Below are positions 24,051 through 34,900 of a stretch of 64,000 nucleotides of DNA, piece after piece. The notes under the pieces were generated by a model. It searched no databases. It had not been told where the DNA came from and worked only from the letters and a program-made list of their open reading frames with translations. This stretch comes from Triops longicaudatus (taxonomy: Eukaryota > Arthropoda > Branchiopoda > Notostraca > Triopsidae). The stretch spans positions 1 to 64,000 of the forward strand of contig JAGQDJ010000217.1 in the NCBI GenBank assembly GCA_022885665.1, written 5' to 3'. Each line of letters starts with the position of its first letter. Position 1 is the stretch's first letter. The position numbers were made by a program, and so were the translations under genes.

Positions 24051-27000
24051 ATGGCGGCCAGTCGATTGCCTGTTGATCCATCACTAAACGTGGAAAGGCC
24101 GGCTAAAGTGGGGTATTATGAACTGGGACGAACTATTGGCAAGGGCAATTTTGCCGTTGTAAAGCTAGCTACGCACACAATAACCAAGTCCAAGGTAACG
24201 TTCACTTTCCGAACCTAAGCTGCCCTGGTTCTTGCCTTTCTTTTTTTTTCCATCACGAATTAATTAAGAGAAACATTTTGAAGTACCTTATGTTACAGGT
24301 TTCCGATGTTTCACTACAAAGTTGTCTTTTATCAACCATTTTTTTCGAGATACGACTAAAGCTCGTTTTTCTGAACAAAACAGTTTTTTTTTAACATGTG
24401 TTTTGTTAGGTTGCCATCAAAATTGTCGACAAGACCAAGCTAGATGAAGACAATTTGAACAAAATCTTCCGCGAGATAGAGATTATGCGGATGCTGCGGC
24501 ATCCACACATCGTGCGCCTGTATCAGGTGATGGAAACGAAAAGAATGATCTACTTAGTCACGGAGTACGCCAGCAACGGAGAAATATTTGGTAAATTGAA
24601 CATAATAACTGGTTAACTCTCTTTAACCAGTTTTCTCGTTGTGCAGATTACTTGGTTTCCAAAGGCCGCGTTTCAGAAGACGAAGCTAGAAGGCTTTTCA
24701 CGCAGATTCTCGCAGCCGTGAATTATTGTCACAGAAAGCATATTGTACACAGAGACCTCAAAGCCGAAAACCTGCTCCTGGACGTCGACATGAAAATAAA
24801 ACTAGCAGGTTCTGCATTTCTTTGATGGTCGACGTCCTGCTGCGGCACATTAATATAAATGAATTGCATGACTACCTTTTTATTTTGTTCTGTGTTTTTT
24901 GACTAAAATAGGGTCGTTTTCATTTCTTCTTTCAGATTTTGGGTTTAGCAATTATTTCCAGTCGGGGTCTTTCTTGTCAACGTGGTGCGGGAGTCCTCCA
25001 TACGCCGCCCCCGAATTGTTTGAAGGAAAAGAGTACGACGGACCGAAAGTTGACATCTGGGTAAAAAAGCAATGTTAACACTACAGTGCGTAATGAACGT
25101 TTTGGGCAGAGTTTGGGCGTTGTGTTATACGTGTTGGTATGTGGATCTTTACCCTTTGATGGGGCTACTTTACAGGGGCTGAGAACAACGGTATTGTCGG
25201 GAAAGTTTCGAATACCCTTCTTCATGTCCTCAGGTATTACAGCAATCGGCTTTCCAATTTTCGATGATCTATTCACTGAACGGCCTAGATTGCGAGCACC
25301 TAATCCGACATATGCTGATCGTCGACCCCGAGAAGCGGTACAGTATACGACAGATTGCCCAGCACAGATGGATGACAGCAGTGCGTCAATTTAGTCTCAT
25401 TTTCATTTTCTTTTTCATTCTTAAAAAGCGATTGTTGCGATTGTTAGGATGGCCAGTTTAATCCCATACACTATGTGGAGGAAGTTCCCGAAGATCCGCC
25501 AGATATGTTGAACGAAGCTATTATCAACTGTATGCTTTCGTTGCCAGGCTTAGATCGCGATTCGATCATACGTGTAAGATCTATTTCCCCCGGACGTAAT
25601 GCACTTTAATGCTGGTTCGTGGTACTTTTGCAGTCGGTGGCTGGGAAACGCTTCGACCAAGTGTATGCCGTTTATCATTTACTGGAAGAGTCCGTAAGAT
25701 CGACTTCAGCCAGTGAGTCGCCCGTTGTGTCAGCGAGCACAAGCTCCGGAACAGAACTCCTTAGTTTAGAAGTCTCTCACTTCGCGGAAATGGTACGGAC
25801 TGCCTCTTTCATGTGGTTTTCTTGCGTTTTTGTGGAATCAAAGCTATACCGTCCCATTTTCCAACATATTTGATTCATTTCTATTGTTTGGTTCTGTTTT
25901 CTTGACTTTTTAAGTTATTTCGTTCTTCTTGGCATTCTATTGCGTTAGTGAAACACAACATCGGTTTGTTTGCAATTTATAGCTTTATATTTTATGTATT
26001 TTTCGCAGACTTATGGTTGAATTTTTAAACTGAATTTTCCGCACTTTGATTTATTTGTTGTCAATTTTTCCGCTTTTTGTCTGTAGTTTCGTGAGGCTGA
26101 CGTGGATATCCATCTTCCGTGCGAAACAGACGCGGAAGAGCCGTTTGAGGCTTCCAGGGAGGAGGAGCGTCAGCGTGCGGCTCCGTCGAAGCAGACGAGG
26201 AGACACACGGTGGGACCAAGTGACACGGCTGTTCATCCAGCAGTGGGCGGTCCCAACTGGAATCTGTATCCGCACTTAGGTTTTCCGTTTCCTTTACCTG
26301 GTGTACCAATAAGCGTCGCCGGTCCAACCAAAGCCCCGGCCACCAGTTGTGGGACCACAAGTGGAGAAAGCAGTCACACGAGCAACGTTGCTGGTTTCTC
26401 CAGTCATGCGCTAGGCTTGGCCGGGGCGCTGCTTCCACCGTTCCAGATGCCGCTCATGTCCTTGCCTGGCACTGCCCCGGAGAACCCTATGCCTCATTTT
26501 CCTGTCCTTCCCATTCCACAAGTACTGCCTCATACCAATCTCCCGTTTCACCTGCCGTTCGTTCAGCATCAGCCACCGCATACCTTCAGTGTCAAAGATC
26601 AGCATTTACTTAAATTGCCTCTCGCCATGGGAGCAGGTATGGGAAACTCGTTTCCTTTTTGACTGGCGAAATCGGTTGTTTAAATGTCTGTTTTCAGCCG
26701 GCGGTCTAAGCAGACGAGCTTCCGACGGCGGAGCGTACCTGCAAACCTTTTACCAACGAGAAGCCGAGGACGGAAGCTGGAGTCAGCCCGCCAGTGAAGA
26801 ACTGCTACCGCAGGTAGTTTTTGACATTGATTCTGTTTCCTATAGAAACTCTTATTGCTTTTACTGTTGGATTTTCCTGGTGTCGCTTAGACGTCAAGTG
26901 CCTCTTACTCTCGTCAAAACCCGCATCACCAGCTGAGTTTCACAGCGCCTGGAAGTCCATCACACTTGGAGGGTATTGAAGATCCTCCAGATCAATGTCA

Positions 27001-29870
27001 TATAGCCAGGTATGCGTCTCCGTTAGCGCCACGGTGGCCGTGTCAGCCTACATGATAATCGCATAATTCAACATTTTTCTTCGTAAATGTACAGATATAT
27101 GCAAAATCGAGGCCAGTCTAAACGTCACACACTAGCCACGCCCGAAGAAGCGCAAGCACAGCGGCAAATGCTGCAACCTCCCCGCACGAGACGCACAGGC
27201 CTGCTAACTGTCATTGAACGGCCTCCAGGTACGTGGCTTCCGTCTATTAGCAACCCTTTCTAATGTCCGAACTTGAATGGAACTGCCCGTTCCCTATAAT
27301 TGCAAGTTTTATGTAGCTTGCATACGTGCCATTAAAACGCACTCTGAAAAGAGAGATTAGTTTGGCTCGCTTGTCATGTATTTTTGAGTTCACTCCTTAG
27401 TGCACTACCGAAACAGTATGGCTTGCCCTTTTGGTTTTGATTTTGTTTCCTCCACTTTTTTCTTTATGTTCCACCCCGTTTCTTGCGTTTGTTCCTTGAA
27501 GTCATAAGCCCTGAGTTGGTCATGGAAGTAGAGGCTCGCATGAATCGTCAGTACACGCCACCTCGGCTCCCCGGGCCTGCGCCTACCGTGTCTGTGCCGT
27601 CGTCTGTCGGAAGCGGAAACCCAGTCGTGGTGCCGGTACCTCCGCGCCCCAAGGCACAGCCAATAACGCTGAACCGGCAGCGCCGCACTGGCCTTGCCAC
27701 CGTTTTAGAGGGCATGAGGCTAGGTATTTCAGTTCCTTAGAAGTTCTGTTGTCCTTTTTGTTTCTGTTGTAGTTAACAATAGCAGTTTGAAAGCTTCTAA
27801 TTGGCAGTTTTTAATACTGGTTGATTATCTTGCAGCTTGTTACCCGTGCGTTTAGCTTGACACGCGCCGCTGGCCAAAACTAATACTTGAGTTTTGATTC
27901 GATTTAGCGCCAAATAATACTCATGTTTGGAATGGTTAGGACGCGAAGGGGGAAAAGAAAGTAACGTCTTGCACCTACCAGTGGAAAGATACTTCCGACG
28001 CGCCAGCGACGGCTGCGCCACCATTGGCCAGTACCGCCCTCACACCGAAAAGAGTCAAAGCTGCGCTTCCACGCCTGAGGCGGCCAACGTGCGAGCTTTG
28101 CAGCAAGAATATCAACAACTGCAGGTATTTAACTGGCACTGGGCTGCCGTCAGTAGTTTTGCTAGCATTAAAGGAACGTCTTGGTATGTTGATTTCCTAT
28201 CGACAGAAAATCCTGCCTATTTGCGTACTTTGTTCAGGAAATTTTTAAAAATTTGTCATTCGTCAGTGAAAATCGTACTTTGGTTAGGCAAACGCGTGAG
28301 TAGTGGTGTCTTCTTAGCATAACTCATTGGACGTAAATAGTGTACTACTGTGGGGTTTATTGTTTACGCAGAAGCACAGCGCGATGGTGTTAAGTACGTC
28401 GCCCGCTGAGCTGCAGCTGCGCCACGTACTCGACATGCAGCAGATGCAAGCCGTTAGTCAGCAACCGCTGTGCACCAACCCGTGCTGCTTGTCACCCCGA
28501 ATGACGCCCACGCCGCCTTCGCCGTCAGCCACTGGTGGCTCGCCGCCCTCCAGTCATTCCATGCCCGGCTCTCCTATGCATCAGTCCCAAGGTCCCGAAT
28601 CCGGCACACTGTCGCAGCATTTACAGCGACTGCAGCTCCAGCAGTCCGGCCTCCACTCCTACTCCCCGTCCCCGCCCCTTGCGACCCCGTCAACGCCTCC
28701 GGTCTACAGCCATTCCTACGTCTCTGCCGTGGCCGGGACCTCCAGCCGCTCTGGCTCCATTATGCAAGGAACGCCCATCGTCACGCAGTCGAGTTCCTTG
28801 ACGCAAACCACGTCCAATGTCGTGCCCATCAGCAGTTTCGTCAACGCTGCAGCTGGTTCCATCACGCAAGGTAGGCTATAGAGAAAAGAAATGTTACGAC
28901 CTTAACGAACCACACGATGGCTTTTTACTATTCGTAATAGCGTTAGGACTGCCAATTCTGGAGGCGCCACATTCAACTGAATCTTTCGCTTTTCTTAGGC
29001 ACGCCGTTAATAGCGCCCCTGAGAAGCTCGCCTCCGCCGCCAGGCGTTCTAGACAGCATCCAAGAAGACCTCGAGTCGAATCGCAACAGTGTCGACGAAG
29101 AGCTGCAGGACACGTTAGCCATGGATACGACGGAAGGCTTCGAGGAAGCGCTAGACTTGAGTATGAAGCACTCGGACGAGAAACCGCCCAGCGCCGATCC
29201 GCGAGCCAACCGCAAAGTACGGCGGACGGGCGTGGCCTACACCAATCCGCAGATCTCAATAACGGACGAGCAAGGCGCCGTCTTTATCCCGACCTCGCTT
29301 GACTCCACGCCCACTTCTCCTTTACACACGTTCGCCCCCACCGGCTCTGATGCGAACCACCCCTTCATCACCGGCGATAACGCGCCCTCTGTGGGCTGGC
29401 CCGTGAGTGAGTGTCTGGGCGAGAAAGTGATGCGAGCGTGGACGAAAACACAAGTTCACCGGTCCGATTCAGTGAACGGCTCGGAGAGCGCGTTCTACAA
29501 CAACAACTACAACACTTTCGAAGACTGCCGGATTCTGTTCCCCGAGTTACACAAATCCTCCTCGGGGTCGATAGAAGTCCAGCTGCCTTCAGTGTACTCG
29601 CACTTGAACCGAACGGACATCATAACAGTGTTGAAGAGATTAATCGACGACAAAGCGCCTGGTTTGGTTTGCCAGCCCGACATGGTCCCCGGCCTAGACC
29701 ACGCCCAGGAACTGCTGCTCGAAGAGCCGGGGGGCGTGCACGTGGCTTTAGAGGTGTGTCCTCCGCGCGGGCCGCAGGGCCTCAAAGGACTCAAGTTGCG
29801 GCGGATCTCGGGAGATTACGTGCAATACGATCGCTTTTGCCAAGAATTAATTGCTTGCATTACCATCTGA
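24051..29870 (+). CDS. SIK3: Salt-inducible kinase, SIK3 type, with KA1-like C-terminus
   Basis: This is an AMPK-related Ser/Thr kinase, activated by LKB1 and held by PKA/14-3-3 in related animals, that phosphorylates CRTC and class IIa HDACs. Exons: 24051-24194, 24410-24590, 24647-24808, 24936-25060, 25110-25233, 25289-25380, 25448-25573, 25634-25792, 26087-26636, 26698-26813, 26891-27009, 27095-27228, 27502-27723, 27940-28124, 28372-28870, 28999-29870. Sum 3,810 nt, 1,269 residues, close to human SIK3. The kinase domain covers about residues 21-275: IGKGNFAVVKLA, VAIKIV, HRDLKAENLLLD, DFGFSN, and T-loop LSTWCGSPPYAAPE with the LKB1-site threonine. A UBA-like region follows (about 290-345). 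Putative 14-3-3/PKA sites are RRHTVG, RRASDGGAYL, SKRHTLATPEE and RRASDGCATI. The C-terminus (EVCPP to LRRISGDYVQYD) resembles a KA1 domain. The ATG at 24051 is supported by phase and by the usual distance to the glycine loop. Confidence 0.93.
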
Positions 29871-30618
29871 GGATGTGTTTCCTAGGTCGACCTTTTATTT
29901 ATTTTTTTTATTTGGGGTGTGTTTCAGCACAAAGAGAGGAAGGTGGAGTTTTTACTGTGATTTATTAGCATTTCTTTTATGTCCCCCGTAGTCTTCAAGA
30001 GGTAGACAGTCTGGCTACGGATGTGGCCAGGGAAATACGACAATACTTGGTCCACGAGTCTGCGTGACGTCAGAAAAGTCGGATGGTTTTCCTTTGCTTT
30101 TACGAACATTCCATTCCAAAACCTCGCTTGAGTTCTCTAGTCCATGCTGCCTGAGTGAACATTCCTACAGTGTGTTGCCTCGGTTTTGGGGAACCGGGTG
30201 CTGAGGCTGTGTGTAGAGTTTACGAAAAAATTATAAGAAAAAAGACGGAAGGTAAGGACGTTCCTCCTAGTTGCGGCGCCAAAATCTCGGGAGCTTCGCT
30301 GACTGAGAAGCAATTAAAAAAATCGAATCATGTTTTTGCTATGCCTCGAGACGCTATGTTGTCTTGTGCGATGTTGCGTAGCTTATCTTTGACTTTCTTC
30401 CCCCCCGTGTTCGACTCTTTCGTTTGTTTCTAGATATGGACTCAAGTATTTTATCGTTTTCTTGGAAAACCTCTTCCATCGTTTACGTTATTGGTTGTTT
30501 CACCAATGCATAGAACTCCTGTTACCATGTACAGCTTGTATTATAGGCCAGAACCTTTCCATTGAAAAGTTACTTACGATATCCAATATGAACATTTTGT
30601 TTTAAACGTGGACAAGTT
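29871..30618. other. Convergent 3' region between SIK and NELFE
   Basis: Both genes end towards this interval, so it should hold their 3' untranslated regions. An ATTAAA at about 30312 could serve SIK polyadenylation. No other gene is seen. Confidence 0.5.
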
Positions 30619-31923
30619 TTAGAAAACATCCTCGTCGTATGCAACCAAATTTCTCTTGTCTTTATGCGAGCCCTTTTGGGCGTTCCGCGAAGCTGTCGGC
30701 GAGAAAGAAAAATCTTTAGTACTTTTTTCGTTTCCTTTTTCAACGCAGTGCTTCCTTTTGCGTCGCTACCTAAAATGTTCATCGCAAACTTTAGCAACTG
30801 ATGACAGGCATCACCTTTGCGCGACCAGAAAGTAGATTTATTCCAACCAGAGTTTTGGTAGTTAGCGGAAAACAACCATCTTTGAACCCATTTTGGGTAT
30901 TTTGGCGCAAATTTGGAAAGCACTGCGTTAGCGCTAGTTGAAACGCACCGATAGTGGACCATGTGGCGGATGAGGAGGCGTCGTTGATGGGTTCAATAAT
31001 GGGCTGTCTTCGCGCCAGAGATACTTTTAGCTGAACCCCGCTTACAGTGGTACCGTTAACTTCAGCAATAGCCTTGTCCGCGGCTTCTGTCTTGTCAAAC
31101 GTGACAAACCCGCAACTGCAATCGAACTTACTGAAGAAAAAAATTCTAGTAACTAAAGTTTGCGTTTACTTCTTTTCGACTTCCATGGAGATGTTGACAA
31201 CTTGGCCGAAAGGCTGAAATGTCTTCTTGAGCAGTTCTTCTGTGATATCGAAGCCAAAAATATAAACCGTGTAGCCGCTTTTCGGCTTCTCCGGCCGCGT
31301 TGTAGGACTTTCTTCGACGGGCGGGAAAGACAGCGAGCTGTCTTCTTTGCGGGGAGGTACAGTTGCACAGTCCGTGTTTCTTGAAGAAACAAAGTTTTCA
31401 TACAGGTTTTGTACCTAATAAACAAAGAAGTCAGATATAGAAGCTGTAACGACACGGATGGTCATTTTTCACTTTGGGCTTCTTGGAGTCAGGCAAAGGA
31501 TCTTCGGCAGGCGAGTCTCCGCCCTGGCTAGCTGAGAAGGGCTGGAACCCAGCGAGGACCCGGTCAGACGCGGAAAGTTTCCTCTCCAAGCCTCTAGATC
31601 GCTTGAAACCAGCCGTGTCGTGCCGCTCAGGTGGTCGCGTAATTGCCGAAATCGCTCCAGATTTGATTAATTTCTTCGCTACTTCTCTAGCATCCCTAGC
31701 CTCGGCTGGGTGTTTTAATACAGGCGTCTTTTCCACTTCGGGTTTGGGTGCTTTCATGGCTTGTAGAGCTTTTTTCTATAAAAGAAACACAAGATTTTAA
31801 GGATGATCTTATTGAAGTTATTTTTCTTGATTAAGGGTTAACCTTCTTTTTCAGTTTTTGATACTTGGCTTGAAGCATCTGTTCCTCCTCTGTGAGGCTT
31901 GACGGAAAGTGTATGTAGACCAT
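30619..31923 (-). CDS. NELFE: Negative elongation factor E (NELF-E)
   Basis: This is the RNA-binding subunit of the NELF complex, which pauses RNA polymerase II near promoters in the nucleus. Exons in coding order (minus): 31923-31843, 31775-31473, 31414-31170, 31130-30949, 30692-30619; total 885 nt, 294 residues, all in phase. Domains: N-terminal helix SSLTEEEQMLQAKYQKLKKK (about 8-27), the conserved NELF-E motif KKLIKSGAISAI and GFKRSRGLERKL, the segment NLYENFVSS, then an RRM with YTVYIFGFDI (RNP2), FGQVVNISME and CSCGFVTFDK (RNP1), and the C-terminal signature KGSHKDKRNLVAYDED. The last exon was found only from this signature: a GTGCGT donor after 30949 and a CAG acceptor before 30692. 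It lacks the Arg-Asp dipeptide tract of vertebrate NELF-E, like Drosophila. The start ATG lies at 31923-31921. Confidence 0.93.
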
Positions 31924-34900
31924 TTTAAAATTATTTTAATGTTATGTTTTAGTCTAATCAGTGCCTTTGTTTACAAACGATGCCGCCATGTTCGTCCACT
32001 TTCTAGAATGCGACGGAAGGCGACGCATTTGCCACTAGCAGACTTTACTTGTAACTGAGGCAGCCAACCATCACCGCACCCGCCAGTCACATGACCAGGC
32101 TGGGCCAATGGGCGCACTCTCGTAAGTGGAATTCCCGTCATTCAGCTGCTGGGCCTCGGCACTCCATTGTGTGTACGGGTGGAGGCTTGGTGCGTGGTGA
32201 GAACAACGGGTTGGATCCTTGGAACTTGTGTGTAGTGCAAGTGGAAACGCCAACTGTACGATGGAAAAGGACCATTAAATGTCGGATAATTTTGTGATTT
32301 TACAAAACGTAAGTTGCTAACCAATTCAGTCGTAATCTGCTAGTTGCCCGTGGACCAGTGTTATTGCCCTTCAAGCATTTTCGTGTCATTTTATTGATTA
32401 GAGTGCCCTGGTTTCAATGTAGTATACAGCTTCAGCCCACTACCACATTACACGATGTGCCACCAATACGTGAGATTCTGACGTAACGTGTACACTGCTC
32501 CAGCATAGTAGCAAAAGCAGCTGAAAAAATCGTGAAGGACGAGTAGCCAATTGTGATGCTAGGGCCAAAGCAAGTTCTGTTCCGTTGAGAAACCTGCCAG
32601 ACGTTGCCAAGCCTGGTAACCCAATCGTATGTATTCGACGAGCAGTATTAGTAGAGGTTGAGCAGAGAATTTTTTTGGGGGAAAACAGCTAATGGTTTGA
32701 TTTGTGAGTAAGCAGGTTGCGTGCAGCAGTAGGCAAAGTAGGGGTCGGCTTGTTGCAATGCTGGTTTCCTCCACCCAGTCTTCCTCATAGCACCCTCCTC
32801 CAGCCCAGAGCCAGCCGTTTGGGCCAAATATCCTCGTTCACCTTGAGCTTTCACTGTCTAGCGCCTGGGCCGTGGGCTTTCGGTGTACCCTCGGAAAGTC
32901 ACCACCGAAATCCCAACTCTCCTCCCCATCCTTGTTCGCAAGCAAGCCTAGTCGCCAGGAATCCTCCCTTTCATCCTTTATGGCTTTTTGTGCGTGAAAT
33001 GCACGCTCTTTTACCGACCGTAAGACAGCCAAAAGAAAGGCACACCTGCCTCATTTGCCGTCCTTACGTTGGCGTAGAGTAGAAAGAGAGAAAAGTACGC
33101 GAGGACCTTGCATTCCTGGCCGCTGCGTGGTGATGGAAAACATCAGGGCGCACAGCAGCTAGCGAAATGGATTCGCTATTCACTAGACCAGGAGCGAAAA
33201 CTGGACCGCAACCGGTAGCTAGCAGTGTCTTTTCTTGCATTACTGTTAGCATACATACAGCACTGCTCACTAGTAAACGCGAATCGCCGAAAAAACTGTA
33301 AGAATTCAGTGAAAATTCGTATTAGCCTATTAATTTGGAGGATTCCATGACTTGAATCGCGAGGAAATTCGTGATTATTCTGAATAAATTCGAATAGTGT
33401 ACAATTCTCATTCACAAGTAAAATCAAAGCTAGTAGCTGTTGACAGTGAAGTCAGCGTGTGAGATGTTGCATTCTTAAGAAACATAGTCGTTTTTTGTGA
33501 GTAAAAGAATAAAAAGAGAAAGTCGGGGACAATTGCATACTGAAACCAAGATCCTGGATGTGGTTTTCAGTGGCAACTGGAAGTCAGTTTTTATCTGTTA
33601 GCGAAATCTTGTCAGTTTCTTTTTCCTTGTTTTCTTAAGTCAGTTTTACCAAAATTTGTTAAGGATTTAAAAACTGAGATGATTTAACGGTAAACCCCGT
33701 AATTCTTTAGAAGTCTTCTGTGATAGCTACAGTTGCTGGAAAAGATGTTTACCGTGGGAGGAAAGCATAAGTGAAGGCGAAGAAAGCTGTGTAACTGGCG
33801 GCCAATTGGCTCAGTGATAAAGAATCTTCCTCGGGTTAATTAGTTGGAACAAATTCGCAAATAGCCTAATCCTTCCGGTGCGAAGTTCCTTGAATGATCA
33901 GCTTTCTCGATTTTTTAAAAGTATACCTCTGCGTTTCTTTGTTGTGGTACAGTTCCACGAGGAAAGAATTTATTGCAAGCGTCAAGATGATCGCCAATAG
34001 GAACCGTGCTCTTTTCTGCAAAGGTCAAATCTGAACACGCAAGGAAAACGTGACGTCATGTCCCGTCATGCCAATGTGTAGAGCTGTGTGTATGAGTTAG
34101 TGGAGGGTGTGTAGGTTCGGCATGTCCGGGCAGCGCAGGGAAGAGAAGAGAAGGGGTAGGGAAAAACCTTGGGTTCGCTCTGCCGCCTTTTACGTTTGGC
34201 TCAACAACAGACACATACACATCCTCGGAACCTCTTCTCTCCTTTTCCGGTGCGCCGTTGCTCCAAATGGACACCTGGACGCGCTTTGTATGCTAATGCG
34301 GCCCATCATGGGCCAACGCCGCTTCTTGCGAGATTTACTACGCTTCACCGTGATGATGCCTTTTTATGTAGCCTGACCACATATGACTCAGACACGCTTC
34401 ATGTGTGTGTGGAGGAGTGATTCCGGTTACTCATCGTTGTAGTTTTCGAAAATAAGCCTATGTCCTCGGGTTCCGACCATTTGCAGTAGAATAATTGTGC
34501 TAAGAAGCGTCTTACATATTGAGCCCCAGATAGACCCACGTGTTTTAAAGATCTCGCTGGAATATACTAGCATGGTAGGGAAGCAAGAGTTAGGCCAGAA
34601 TCCTTAGTGAAAACCTCCTAGGGGATTAAGAAAAGACACAAGTTAAGCCCGTAATTTGCATACGTTGTTTGCGTTGTGGGGCATGGCAACATGTTGTAAC
34701 GGGCTACATGGGTGAAGCCCGTCTGGTGATTCGGGCCAAGACACAATGTCAGACAGAGCTGACCTTTGGTTTCGAATCTCCCCGAACCCAGGAACTTTTT
34801 GCCCGTTTGGGAGTATTGGCGGGCTTATCTGTTCCTCGCCAAGTTCATTGAGGGCTCATTAAGGACGGTTGGAGCTGGCCAGGCATAAAGTCCAAGGAGG

